Assembly (NCBI RefSeq): GCF_900143265.1
Contig: NZ_FRDJ01000005.1
Location: 1 to 64,000, forward strand
Origin: Fervidobacterium gondwanense DSM 13020
Lineage (GTDB): Bacteria > Thermotogota > Thermotogae > Thermotogales > Fervidobacteriaceae
Direction: 5' to 3'
DNA: 64,000 bases
In this document: piece by piece, positions 8,958-16,900 of the stretch
How the letters are laid out: the number at the start of each line of letters is the position of its first letter
How positions within the stretch are numbered: position 1 is the first letter of the stretch
Translations under genes and position numbers: made by a program
The notes under the pieces: generated by a model
What the model was told of the DNA's origin: nothing
Database searches by the model: none
Seen by the model: only the letters and a program-made list of their open reading frames with translations

Positions 8958-10178
8958 TTACTTGCCTATCCATTTGTTGTAGTTTGTTTCTATCGTCTTT
9001 ACTGCATCATCAACTGTTATCTTTGAGTAGAAGAGGTCTTTAAGGAGTGAGTTAATCTGATCGTTTGCTGTTGCGAACAATCCGGTTGGTGTTGGAACTT
9101 TCCAAGGCACACCGTATTCGGCACCTTTGTAGAAGACTTTCTTTACTGGATCTGTATCTTTCGCCGCGATTGATTTTCTTGACGCAAGCACACCTGCGCC
9201 GTCAACGAATATCTGTTGACCTTCCGTAACGAGGAACTTCAAAACTTCCCATGCTGCATCTTTGTTTGGAGTTGCTCTGTTGATTGACCACGCTACTGTG
9301 TAAATCATCGTTGCCTTCTTGATACCTTTCGGCATTTCAACGATGCCCATCTTCTTGAACGTATCTGGGAATGAGCCTTTCATGAAGCCTATTGTCCATG
9401 GACCTTCCATAACAACTGCACATTTTTCTGTTGCTATAGCTTCACCAAGCCATCCTGAACCAAGTGCTGATGGTTCTTTCGCAACCTTGTGTTTTGTTAC
9501 GAGGTCAATGTAGAATTGCAGTGCTTTCTTTGAATTTGGTTCTCCAAGAGCTGTTGAGAGGTCTGGCTTTACAAGTCTTCCACCGAAGCTTATAATAAAT
9601 GGTATGACCCTGTTAAAATCTGGTGCGAGAGCCAGAGGGGTTTCGTAACCTGCTGCTTTTAGCTGTTGGAGTTTCTTGAGGAAGGAGTCCCATGTCTCAT
9701 CGTTGGTGAGATGTGGGACTTTGTATTTATCGAATATCTCTTTGTTGAACCAAACTGCCAACGTCGAGAAGTCTTTCGCAATTCCGTATAGTCTGTTCTG
9801 GTACTTGAAAGCATCGACAAGCGATGTGTAGAAGTCGTTGAGGTCGAAATTGTCTCTCTTGACATATGTGTCAAGTGGCAAAAGCACGTTTGCCTTTGCT
9901 AGTTCTTCGAAAACATAAACATCAACGTAGAAGATATCTGGTCCTGTTCCACCGGAAAGTCTTGTCATAAGAACTTGCTTGTAATCTCCAGCGATAGGTT
10001 CCCAAACGACTTCGATACCTTTCTGTTTTCCTACCGTTGTGTTGAAAGTATCAACTGCCTTTTTGATAGCTCCCTCTTCGATTGGGTTGCCGGGCCAACC
10101 ACTGATAGTGATCTTCGATGCTGCGAAGATCGAAAGTGTTGTCAAAACCGTCAAAAGTACCACGAGTAACTTCCTCAT
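8958..10178 (-). CDS. Sugar-binding protein of ABC transporter, MalE type
   Basis: 406-aa exported protein with a signal peptide (about residues 1-19, ending near FAAS). The rest has the family 1 solute-binding pattern, including TGPDIFYVD, YGIAKDFSTLAVWFNK and a late EGPWTIGFMK. No lipobox Cys is seen, so it may be free in the periplasm or held by its uncleaved signal. The RBS AAGGAGGG precedes the ATG. It follows lacI with a 24-base gap and lies upstream of both permeases, so it is the receptor for the alpha-glucoside cleaved by the GH65 enzyme. Confidence 0.9.
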   Translation of the reverse strand: MRKLLVVLLTVLTTLSIFAASKITISGWPGNPIEEGAIKKAVDTFNTTVGKQKGIEVVWEPIAGDYKQVLMTRLSGGTGPDIFYVDVYVFEELAKANVLLPLDTYVKRDNFDLNDFYTSLVDAFKYQNRLYGIAKDFSTLAVWFNKEIFDKYKVPHLTNDETWDSFLKKLQQLKAAGYETPLALAPDFNRVIPFIISFGGRLVKPDLSTALGEPNSKKALQFYIDLVTKHKVAKEPSALGSGWLGEAIATEKCAVVMEGPWTIGFMKGSFPDTFKKMGIVEMPKGIKKATMIYTVAWSINRATPNKDAAWEVLKFLVTEGQQIFVDGAGVLASRKSIAAKDTDPVKKVFYKGAEYGVPWKVPTPTGLFATANDQINSLLKDLFYSKITVDDAVKTIETNYNKWIGK

Positions 10179-10202
10179 ACTAAACCCTCCTTTTCAGAAT
10201 AG

Positions 10203-11180
10203 TTATGGAATAAGGAACCTCTTGGTTCCACGAACAATTAACTCTGTGCTAATTAGCTCTGAATCTACCTTTTGTCCTCTTGATAATCTGTAGAGCTTCT
10301 CAGCTGCCTTAGTACCGACAACTTCTATGTGCTGGTCTACGGTTGTCAGGTTCGCGATCTCTGAAAGATGTATATTGTCGAAACCAACAATTGGAACATC
10401 TATCCCGTTCCTTTCACAGAATCTCAGTGCTGCATACGCCATAACATCAGATGTGCAGAAAATTCCATCAAATTTTCCCTGATAAATCTCAAGTATCTCT
10501 TTTACTTTCTTTTCATCATAATATCCGTATTCCTCAACTATTGTTATGTCGCCGTGTCCTTTACAACCATCAAAGAAACCATTCCTTCTATCCCTTTCAA
10601 ACGGGAGAGTTGGATCACCTCCTACAAACAACAACTTTTTTCTCCTAAGAGACAAGAAGTGTTCTGCTGCTATGTAACCTCCGTTGTAGTTATCAGAATC
10701 GACATAGATGAAATTGTTCCTATTGTTCCGTCCAACGCATACATAAGGAAACTGCAACTCATTTAACAATTCAACACGCTCGTCATCGTCCTTCAAATCC
10801 ATCAATATAACTCCATCTATCATTTTAGAGAGCACAAGGCTTCTGTAGTACTCAATAACATTCGTTTTGTTTGGGTTGACAACGTCAACCACCAGCTTTA
10901 GATTGTTCTCTGAGAAATATCCGACAGCGCCTTTGAGGAACTTAGAAGTGTACGAATCTTCAAAAACTCTCTCAACTTCACTCAGAACTGCAAGTAAGAA
11001 AAGCCCAGTGAATCTCTTGCGAAGAGATTTCGCAACTGAATGAGGAGAATATCCATACTTCTTCGCCATCGAAAGCACCAGTTCTCTTGTAGATTCTCTT
11101 ACCTTCTCAGGCTCATTGAAAACTCTTGATACAGTTGCAACTGAAACTCCACATAAATTCGCCAATTCTTTGATGTCCAT
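10203..11180 (-). CDS. LacI-family transcriptional repressor of the disaccharide operon
   Basis: 325-aa regulator. The N-terminal helix-turn-helix (MDIKELANLCGVSVATVSRVF) and hinge are followed by a periplasmic-binding-protein-like effector domain (about residues 60-325). It is the first gene of its own operon (lacI, binding protein, two permeases, pgmB, GH65). A perfect palindromic operator overlaps the deduced start site and a second copy lies 149 bp upstream. It is probably released by the transported sugar or its breakdown product and represses itself as well. Confidence 0.92.
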   Translation of the reverse strand: MDIKELANLCGVSVATVSRVFNEPEKVRESTRELVLSMAKKYGYSPHSVAKSLRKRFTGLFLLAVLSEVERVFEDSYTSKFLKGAVGYFSENNLKLVVDVVNPNKTNVIEYYRSLVLSKMIDGVILMDLKDDDERVELLNELQFPYVCVGRNNRNNFIYVDSDNYNGGYIAAEHFLSLRRKKLLFVGGDPTLPFERDRRNGFFDGCKGHGDITIVEEYGYYDEKKVKEILEIYQGKFDGIFCTSDVMAYAALRFCERNGIDVPIVGFDNIHLSEIANLTTVDQHIEVVGTKAAEKLYRLSRGQKVDSELISTELIVRGTKRFLIP

Positions 11181-11215
11181 AAGAACACCCCTAAATCTAT
11201 ATGTTGCATGTCTTT

Positions 11216-11233
11216 AATGTAATCGATTACATT
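11216..11233. promoter_or_regulatory. LacI-type operator O1
   Basis: An 18-bp perfect palindrome with core TGTAATCGATTACA and centre at 11224/11225. The central CG within a symmetric 14-16 bp site is typical of LacI-family operators. It overlaps the deduced start of the leftward operon, consistent with repression. Confidence 0.85.
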
Positions 11234-11236
11234 GGT

Positions 11237-11245
11237 AATATATCA
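11237..11245 (-). promoter_or_regulatory. Extended -10 promoter of the lacI/disaccharide operon
   Basis: Minus strand reads TG-A-TATATT (TATATT at 11237-11242). Transcription would start near 11230, inside operator O1. No good -35 is visible. Confidence 0.5.
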
Positions 11246-11365
11246 CAATATACTTGTGAAAATTAACCCCTAAAAAATTCCGAATATTGACGATTTTCAT
11301 CTTTATATTTCGAGAAATATGCAATACTGCATATATCTAATTTTTTCTTGAATTTCAACTGCAAA

Positions 11366-11381
11366 ATGTAATCGATTACAT
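11366..11381. promoter_or_regulatory. LacI-type operator O2
   Basis: A second perfect copy of ATGTAATCGATTACAT, centred at 11373/11374 and 149 bp from the centre of O1, about 14 helical turns. It may support a repression loop or control the rightward gene at 11495. Confidence 0.85.
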
Positions 11382-11494
11382 AACTCAAGAACGGGTTATA
11401 AGTTCTGATTTTCAAAATCTCCCGAAGTTTGATGATATATTTGATGATATAATAGGAAGCAGGATTACAACGTCTCAAGGGAAGTGATAAAGGT

Positions 11495-12082
11495 TTGAAC
11501 ATACTCAGTGATTACTTTAAGAAATTTCTAAGGAACTTGCGAAAGTTAGCTTTTTCAAGAAGAGTGCCGAGAAAATTTCTAACTGTTGCAATAATACATT
11601 ACGATGGAAAAGGTCTCAAAGATGTAATAGGCAACTTTTCCGTTGAACTTAAGTCAGCGGATGTTATCGTTGGGAAGAATTTTTCAAAGGAAGATTTGAA
11701 AATTTTGAGAGCTTTTGAAAGAAGTTTCCAAAACAAACACATTCTTCTAACCGAGCTCGATAACAGCAACTCTGTTTTATACCATCATGGAAATTATATA
11801 AACCACGTCAACTCCTTCGATATAAAGAAACTACGTTCTTTTGAAAATCACGGCACGGTCATTGTTGTCGTGAACGATAAGAAACTTGGCTGGATGATAA
11901 GCCAAATGTTTCCATTCTACTGCATAATCCCCGGCGAACCATTCCAAGAAACTTTAATAACCGCTCCCATTCCGCTTACAAGGAATTCCGATGGGTATTA
12001 TTTTTCAAAGATATCTTATCGGAATCAGGTTACTATCATAGACCTTAACATCGAGATACTATCCGACTTTAAAGCGAAGTAA
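11495..12082 (+). CDS. Hypothetical protein, divergent from lacI
   Basis: 195-aa protein that I do not recognise. It has a basic N-terminal segment (about residues 8-27), no clear signal peptide or membrane helix, and alternating hydrophobic stretches (FLTVAIIHY, SADVIVGKN, GTVIVVVND) that suggest an alpha/beta fold. It uses a TTG start with AAGGGAAGTG a little far upstream, so the start is uncertain. It shares the regulatory region with the LacI-controlled operon and lies next to operator O2, so it might be part of the same regulon. The gap to glpX is about 200 bases. Confidence 0.55.
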   Translation: MNILSDYFKKFLRNLRKLAFSRRVPRKFLTVAIIHYDGKGLKDVIGNFSVELKSADVIVGKNFSKEDLKILRAFERSFQNKHILLTELDNSNSVLYHHGNYINHVNSFDIKKLRSFENHGTVIVVVNDKKLGWMISQMFPFYCIIPGEPFQETLITAPIPLTRNSDGYYFSKISYRNQVTIIDLNIEILSDFKAK

Positions 12083-12279
12083 ATATATTTGTGCGTTAAC
12101 TGGACACAACGATTCGCAACATTTCCCGAAAATCAACATTTTTCTCCCTTGTTATGAAAAAAGTTCCATTATTCATTCTAAAGAAGGGGTATATAACAGT
12201 ATGCATATTCTTTTAACAATACTTTCACGTGAACAACGGTGCTAAAATTTTACTGAGGTTCAAACAAGGGGGGGACATT

Positions 12280-13284
12280 ATGGAGAAGGAAATTACCTTG
12301 GAACTTGTGCGTGTTACAGAAGCTGCTGCTTTGATGGCAAGCAGATATCTTGGACGTGGCGATAAAGAAATCGTTGATCAAAAGGCATCTGATGCGATGC
12401 GCGGTATGCTGGATTATATCGAAATGAGAGGTACTGTTGTCCTCGGGGAAGGTGAGAAAGACAAAGCCCCGATGTTGTATATAGGTGAACAAGTCGGTAG
12501 ATGGGAAGAGGAGGATCCGGAACTCGATATCGCTGTTGACCCGATCGACGGAACAAGACTCGTTGCATATGGACTTCCCAATGCCATAAGCGTCATTGCA
12601 GCAACGGAAAAGGGTGGTATTGAGTATCTTCCAACGTACTATTCATACAAACTCGCAGTTGGTCCAGAGCTTGCCGGGAAGCTCGATATAAATGCAACAA
12701 TCAGGGAAAATCTTAGAGTAGCTGCAGCAATCTTAGGTATGGAAATATCAGAATTAACTTGTGTTGTACTTAATAGAGATAGACACAGAGAAATAATCGA
12801 TGAAATCAGAAGGGTCGGAGCAAGGATAAAGCTCATAAGCGATGGCGACATAGCAGCGGCAATTGCAACAGCTCTTCCTGAAAGTAACGTCAACATATAC
12901 ATTGGAATAGGTGGTTCACCAGAAGCGCTCCTTGCAGCAGCCGCGTTAAAATCGCTCGGTGGAGAAATACAAGTTAAACTATGGCCTATTGATGAAAATG
13001 AAAGGCTGAAACTCGCAGAACAAGGATACGACACTGAAAAAGTTTACAAAACAGATGATTTGATAAAAAGCGATAACGTAATATTTGCAGCAACCGGCGT
13101 GACAGATGGTGATATGCTTAAAGGTGTGAAATTCTACAAGAACATTGCAATAACAGAGTCGATAGTGATGAGATCGAGAACAAGAACAATTAGAAGAATT
13201 ATTGCACAACATAACCTGAATTACAAGACTATACCTCTCAAGAGTTCAGGCGAAATAAGGTACATCAATGGAATAAGGAAATGA
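12280..13284 (+). CDS. glpX: Class II fructose-1,6-bisphosphatase (GlpX)
   Basis: 334-aa enzyme of gluconeogenesis that removes the 1-phosphate of fructose 1,6-bisphosphate. The metal-binding signature is DPIDGT (about residues 85-90) and the conserved EGEKDKAPML precedes it. GGSPEALLAAAALK is the typical late GlpX motif. The start is the ATG with AAGGGGGGG upstream; a longer ORF start at 12229 has no RBS. It is monocistronic, with a strong terminator after the stop. Confidence 0.95.
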   Translation: MEKEITLELVRVTEAAALMASRYLGRGDKEIVDQKASDAMRGMLDYIEMRGTVVLGEGEKDKAPMLYIGEQVGRWEEEDPELDIAVDPIDGTRLVAYGLPNAISVIAATEKGGIEYLPTYYSYKLAVGPELAGKLDINATIRENLRVAAAILGMEISELTCVVLNRDRHREIIDEIRRVGARIKLISDGDIAAAIATALPESNVNIYIGIGGSPEALLAAAALKSLGGEIQVKLWPIDENERLKLAEQGYDTEKVYKTDDLIKSDNVIFAATGVTDGDMLKGVKFYKNIAITESIVMRSRTRTIRRIIAQHNLNYKTIPLKSSGEIRYINGIRK

Positions 13285-13317
13285 ACAATATTGCACAATA
13301 ATCTGTCAGTGGTTAGA

Positions 13318-13353
13318 ATAGTGGTGGTAGTCTTGCCACCACTATTTATTTTT
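13318..13353 (+). terminator. Terminator after glpX
   Basis: A 10-bp stem (13318-13327 with 13336-13345) with an 8-base loop, followed by TTATTTTT. It lies 34 bases after the glpX stop and just before the crcB RBS. Confidence 0.85.
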
Positions 13354-13375
13354 AAGAAATTGGGAGGTGCTTAAG

Positions 13376-13753
13376 TTGTCTAAGGTGTTAATGGTTGGTG
13401 CTGGCGGATTTATCGGGGCTATACTTCGCTATTCTGTGTCTTTATATATGGCTAAAATAAGTCAATTCGATATACCACTGGGCACACTCTTAGTTAATGC
13501 GTTGGGCGGATTTTTGATAGGTACGATTATGGAGTTCAGTATATCAACAGAGTTGATTTCTCCAGAATTGAGGTTATTCTTAACCACAGGTATATTCGGC
13601 GGGTTCACAACGTTCTCCACATTTAGCTATGAAACGGTTGCATTGCTATCAGATCGTGCGTATATGCTTGGTTTTTTGAACGTGGTTTTGAATTTGTTTC
13701 TGAGTATATTTGGCGTAGTACTCGGAAGGTTAGTTGTTTACATAGTCATTTAG
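13376..13753 (+). CDS. crcB: Fluoride ion channel CrcB/FluC
   Basis: 125-aa four-helix membrane protein that exports fluoride as a dual-topology dimer. Family motifs are GGFIGAILRY near the N-terminus, GTLLVNALGGF (conserved Asn) and TTFSTFSYE (phenylalanine/polar track). I start at TTG 13376 because GGGAGG lies 8 bases upstream; the GTG at 13367 overlaps that RBS. The next gene is a DUF190 protein, a frequent partner. No fluoride riboswitch is recognisable in front of it. Confidence 0.93.
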   Translation: MSKVLMVGAGGFIGAILRYSVSLYMAKISQFDIPLGTLLVNALGGFLIGTIMEFSISTELISPELRLFLTTGIFGGFTTFSTFSYETVALLSDRAYMLGFLNVVLNLFLSIFGVVLGRLVVYIVI

Positions 13754-13784
13754 TACCTTTCTCTAACTTGAGGGGGGATTAACT

Positions 13785-14123
13785 GTGAAATTAGAAGGAC
13801 ACGGTAAATTGCTTAGAATATTCATCGGCGAATCAGATAAGTGGCACGGCGAACCTTTATATCACGCAATCGTCAAGAAGGCTAAGGAGTTCGGTCTTGC
13901 AGGTGCAACAGTAATACGCGGAATTGAGAGTTTTGGAGCTAACAGTAGGGTTCACACTACGCTCAGTGAAATTCTCTCACAAGACTTGCCGATAATCATA
14001 GAGATTGTTGATAAAGAGGAGAAACTTAATGAATTCATAAGAATGATTGACCACATGATAACAGAAGGGTTGGTAATAATGATGCACGATGTGGAGATAA
14101 TAAAATATGTTAAATCGCAGTGA
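13785..14123 (+). CDS. DUF190 family protein
   Basis: 112-aa soluble protein of the DUF190 family, with a ferredoxin-like (PII-like) fold. Family features are LLRIFIGESDKW at the N-terminus, LAGATVIRGIESFG in the middle and LPIIIEIVDKEEKL. It uses a GTG start with AGGGGGGAT upstream and is 31 bases after crcB, so the two are probably co-transcribed. Its role is unknown; the neighbour suggests a link to fluoride export. Confidence 0.85.
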   Translation: MKLEGHGKLLRIFIGESDKWHGEPLYHAIVKKAKEFGLAGATVIRGIESFGANSRVHTTLSEILSQDLPIIIEIVDKEEKLNEFIRMIDHMITEGLVIMMHDVEIIKYVKSQ

Positions 14124-14187
14124 CAAAATTTAAAGATTTAAGAAACTGTATATCAAGGATACTGAGGCTTAAACAGTTCAAAAGTTA

Positions 14188-14196
14188 TGGTATAAT
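14188..14196 (+). promoter_or_regulatory. Extended -10 promoter before the GNAT gene
   Basis: TG-G-TATAAT (TG 14188-14189, TATAAT 14191-14196), about 48 bases before the ATG at 14244. No clear -35. Confidence 0.6.
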
Positions 14197-14243
14197 TTTT
14201 TTGGCTTATATTTTATAAAAACTAAAGGCGAGGTATTCCATTT

Positions 14244-14846
14244 ATGGCTGACGTGCTTATACGAGAGGCTCAGGTTTCTGACGCAGATGTTGTTTCAAGC
14301 TTAATATTGGAAACAGGGCAGTCTTTTCTACCGCTGCTTTTTGGACCATATGTGAAAGTAATCCTTGGCAGGTTAGTAAAAACACCCGGAACTGTATACT
14401 CGGTTGATAATATCTATGTCCTCGAGGTAGAAAAAGGGAAAGTCGTCGGAATGATAGTAGCATTTGCAGGAAATACAATAATGAAGAGAGCTCTCAAAAC
14501 TGGTATTGCATTATTCAGAATCATGGGTTTTGACCTGATTAGAAGGCTTCCTTCGTTCAGGTTAGTGTGGATGCGCAATAAAATAAGCAGAGACGAATTT
14601 TATGTATCAAATATAGCCGTCAGCAGGGAATATCGAGGTATGGGATACGGCAAAAGACTGATGGAATTTGCTGAAGAACTTGCAAAGAAAAATAATTTTA
14701 AGAAAATCTCGCTCGATGTTGAGAATACGAACAAACAGGCGATAGATCTTTATAAGAAACTTGGGTACATCGGCAAGAAGGTGAACAGAGTAACGATTAG
14801 AAATCAAAAATTCACTTTTGTGAGAATGGAAAAGGCGTTAAAATAA
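14244..14846 (+). CDS. GNAT-family N-acetyltransferase
   Basis: 200-aa acetyltransferase that would move an acetyl group from acetyl-CoA to an amine. The acetyl-CoA loop is REYRGMGYGKRLM (about residues 131-143), followed by the conserved LDVENTNKQAIDLYKKLGY block. A region of about 60 residues between the first strands and motif A (residues 70-120) is rich in hydrophobic and basic residues. The substrate cannot be told. It heads a likely operon with yqeH (18-base gap). Confidence 0.85.
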   Translation: MADVLIREAQVSDADVVSSLILETGQSFLPLLFGPYVKVILGRLVKTPGTVYSVDNIYVLEVEKGKVVGMIVAFAGNTIMKRALKTGIALFRIMGFDLIRRLPSFRLVWMRNKISRDEFYVSNIAVSREYRGMGYGKRLMEFAEELAKKNNFKKISLDVENTNKQAIDLYKKLGYIGKKVNRVTIRNQKFTFVRMEKALK

Positions 14847-14864
14847 ATAACCTGAGGTGATAGA

Positions 14865-16016
14865 ATGACAAATAATCAAGGTGCTTCCATGACTCATAGA
14901 GACACCAAAAAAAGCGAATGTCCTGGATGTGGAGCGGAGATTCAGTTTGAGCATCCAGGAAAACCAGGTTTTATTCCTTACGAAGTATACGAAAAGCGCT
15001 TAAAAGAAGGAAAGGAAATAATTTGCCAAAGGTGTTTTAAGTTGAAAAACTACGGGATGTTCACAAGCGAAGCAGACGAAGACCAAATCATGGATTTCTT
15101 GATGAAAGTGTTAAAGAAATTCAAAAATGTAATGTACGTTTTTGATGTATTTGATTTCGAAGGCACTTTCAGACCTGAAATTATTGAGCTTTTGGAAAAA
15201 AACAATGTGATTTTTGTTGCTAATAAGTTCGATACACTCCCCAAAACCGTTGGCGCAAATCAGTTGAAGCAGTGGCTTATTAAACGCATAAACGTACCGA
15301 ATGCGCAAATATACATAACAAGCACAAAGAATAGATTCGGGATTAGTAAGTTGAAAAAAGATTTGGAAAGGCTCACGGGCAGTATCTTAGTTCTTGGCGT
15401 GACAAATGTTGGGAAATCTTCTATATTGAAAAGTATAACAGAATCATCCGTTACTGTATCTCCTTATCCAGGCACGACTATAGGGCTTGTGGAACACAAA
15501 ATTGGAAAACTTAAAATTTTTGACGCGCCAGGAATTGTTGTAGGTGACAGGATGATAGAGCTGTTTGATCCCGAATGTCAATCAAAAATCCTCGCTAAAG
15601 GCGAAGTCACGCGAAAAACGTTTAAACCTTATCCTGAAGAAATGATCTTCATCGGCGGACTTTGTAAATTGAACGCGGTTTACGTCCCCGACGAAACTCT
15701 TAGGCCAATTTTCCAGATATACGCTCCTGAAAATGTAGCGTTCCACAAAACTAAGAACGAGAACTTTATAAACAATTATTCAAAATATTTTGGAAAAGTT
15801 CTTGTTCCTCCGTGTGGTAAATTCGATGTCTCAATCCTGAACTTCAAGGAAGAAGAGATAGTTGTCGATGAAAATCAGGAACTATCGATATCTGGGTTCT
15901 GTTGGATAAATGTTAAGAGAGGCCCTGTAAAATTCAAACTCACATTACCCCAAGATGTGAATGTGTACGTAAGGGAAGCATTAATGCAACCGAAAAGGAA
16001 ATTTAATAAAATTTAA
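14865..16016 (+). CDS. yqeH: Ribosome biogenesis GTPase YqeH (circularly permuted)
   Basis: 383-aa GTPase for 30S subunit assembly. An N-terminal zinc finger (CPGCG near residue 19, CQRCF near 50) precedes a circularly permuted G domain: NKFD (G4) comes first, then GVTNVGKSS (G1), then DAPGI (G3). This order is the hallmark of the YqeH/YlqF group. The C-terminal part (about 240-383) is the RNA/protein-binding region. The RBS GAGGTGAT precedes the ATG. Confidence 0.93.
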   Translation: MTNNQGASMTHRDTKKSECPGCGAEIQFEHPGKPGFIPYEVYEKRLKEGKEIICQRCFKLKNYGMFTSEADEDQIMDFLMKVLKKFKNVMYVFDVFDFEGTFRPEIIELLEKNNVIFVANKFDTLPKTVGANQLKQWLIKRINVPNAQIYITSTKNRFGISKLKKDLERLTGSILVLGVTNVGKSSILKSITESSVTVSPYPGTTIGLVEHKIGKLKIFDAPGIVVGDRMIELFDPECQSKILAKGEVTRKTFKPYPEEMIFIGGLCKLNAVYVPDETLRPIFQIYAPENVAFHKTKNENFINNYSKYFGKVLVPPCGKFDVSILNFKEEEIVVDENQELSISGFCWINVKRGPVKFKLTLPQDVNVYVREALMQPKRKFNKI

Positions 16017-16056
16017 GATTGTTGCGTCATTAAAGTTCAGAGAGGAGGAGTATTAT

Positions 16057-16644
16057 ATGAAAAAGAAGGAGTTACCGATTGTTGCAGGTGTTAGCAACAG
16101 ACATGTTCACCTTTCTAAAGAAGACGTTGAAATACTTTTTGGAAAGGGTTACCAACTTACACCGATTAAAGACCTTGGTCAACCCGGGCAATTTGCTTGT
16201 AAAGAAACAGTTATTATTGTTGGCCCAAAGGGCGCTATCGAAAATGTTAGGGTACTTGGACCAGAGAGAAAAGAAACACAAGTTGAGATTTCTCTCACAG
16301 ACGCATTTAAACTCGGCGTGATGCCACCGGTAAGAGATAGTGGAGATATTGAAGGCACACCTGGAATCGTTATAGTTGGTCCAAAAGGAACGGTTGTAAA
16401 AGATAAGGGCGTAATTTTAGCAAAAAGGCACATCCACATGCACACAGCAGACGCAGAGAAATTTGGCGTTAAAGATAAAGATATCGTTAAAGTCGTCGTT
16501 GAAAAAGGAGATAGGAGATTGATATTCGATGACGTTCTTATAAGGGTAAGCGAGAAATTCGCCCTTGAATTTCATGTTGATACGGATGAAGCAAATGCTG
16601 CTATGTTGAAAACAGGTGACTACGTATATATACTTGAGGAGTGA
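16057..16644 (+). CDS. pduL: Phosphate acyltransferase, PduL type
   Basis: 195-aa PduL-family phosphotransacylase, which interconverts acyl-CoA plus phosphate with acyl phosphate plus CoA. The two half-barrels carry the zinc-binding histidines in SNRHVHLS and KRHIHMH and the later EFHVDTDEANA motif. No microcompartment-targeting extension is present and there are no shell genes nearby, so it probably serves as the cell's acetate- or propionate-forming Pta. With the propionyl-CoA genes elsewhere in the window it could act on propionyl-CoA. The RBS GAGGAG precedes the ATG. Confidence 0.92.
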   Translation: MKKKELPIVAGVSNRHVHLSKEDVEILFGKGYQLTPIKDLGQPGQFACKETVIIVGPKGAIENVRVLGPERKETQVEISLTDAFKLGVMPPVRDSGDIEGTPGIVIVGPKGTVVKDKGVILAKRHIHMHTADAEKFGVKDKDIVKVVVEKGDRRLIFDDVLIRVSEKFALEFHVDTDEANAAMLKTGDYVYILEE

Positions 16645-16654
16645 GCATAATAAG

Positions 16655-16843
16655 GTGAAAGTCTTTTACGAATATCAGACATTCGAATTTAATGAATCTC
16701 TTAGAGGTTACGAGCTTTTAAAGAGATTGGGACTGAATCCAGAGGAACATTTAATAATTGTTGAAGACGAACTTTATACTGAAGATCGCGTAATTAGAAA
16801 GGACAAGGAAGTGAAAATAGTAAAAGTAACGAGTAGTGGGTAA
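16655..16843 (+). CDS. Small ThiS/MoaD-like ubiquitin-fold protein
   Basis: 62-aa protein with the beta-grasp pattern of sulfur carriers: a first hairpin (KVFYEYQTFEFNES), a helix (GYELLKRLGL) and terminal strands ending in VKIVKV. It ends Ser-Ser-Gly rather than the Gly-Gly used for adenylation in ThiS, MoaD and TtuB. I choose the GTG at 16655, 10 bases after the PduL stop, with GAGGAGTG upstream; longer starts lie inside pduL. A function in sulfur transfer is possible, but the missing Gly-Gly makes it uncertain. Confidence 0.6.
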   Translation: MKVFYEYQTFEFNESLRGYELLKRLGLNPEEHLIIVEDELYTEDRVIRKDKEVKIVKVTSSG

Positions 16844-16900
16844 GCTGTTTTCCAAATTGTCTCAAATCTGCATTTTAGTTTTATAACGGGAGGTCGCAGT

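Larger units (their letters stand above)
11181..11494. other. Divergent regulatory region of the disaccharide operon
   Basis: 314 bases without a credible gene. It holds two copies of the same LacI-type palindrome, an inverted repeat TCACA-N7-TGTGA (11243-11259) overlapping the lacI promoter, and a TATAAT (near 11444-11449) facing the rightward gene. The leftward ORF at 11263-11502 overlaps these elements and has no family resemblance, so it is not called. Confidence 0.7.

Noticed and set aside
11243-11259. Classical CRP site
   Set aside because: The half-sites are in the opposite order (TCACA...TGTGA rather than TGTGA...TCACA), so it is recorded only as an inverted repeat.
11263-11502. 79-codon minus-strand ORF between lacI and gene 11495
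   Set aside because: It covers the operator and promoter region and has no recognisable features.
13285-13375. Possible fluoride riboswitch before crcB
   Set aside because: The only structure is a rho-independent terminator of glpX; the conserved fluoride aptamer is not recognisable.
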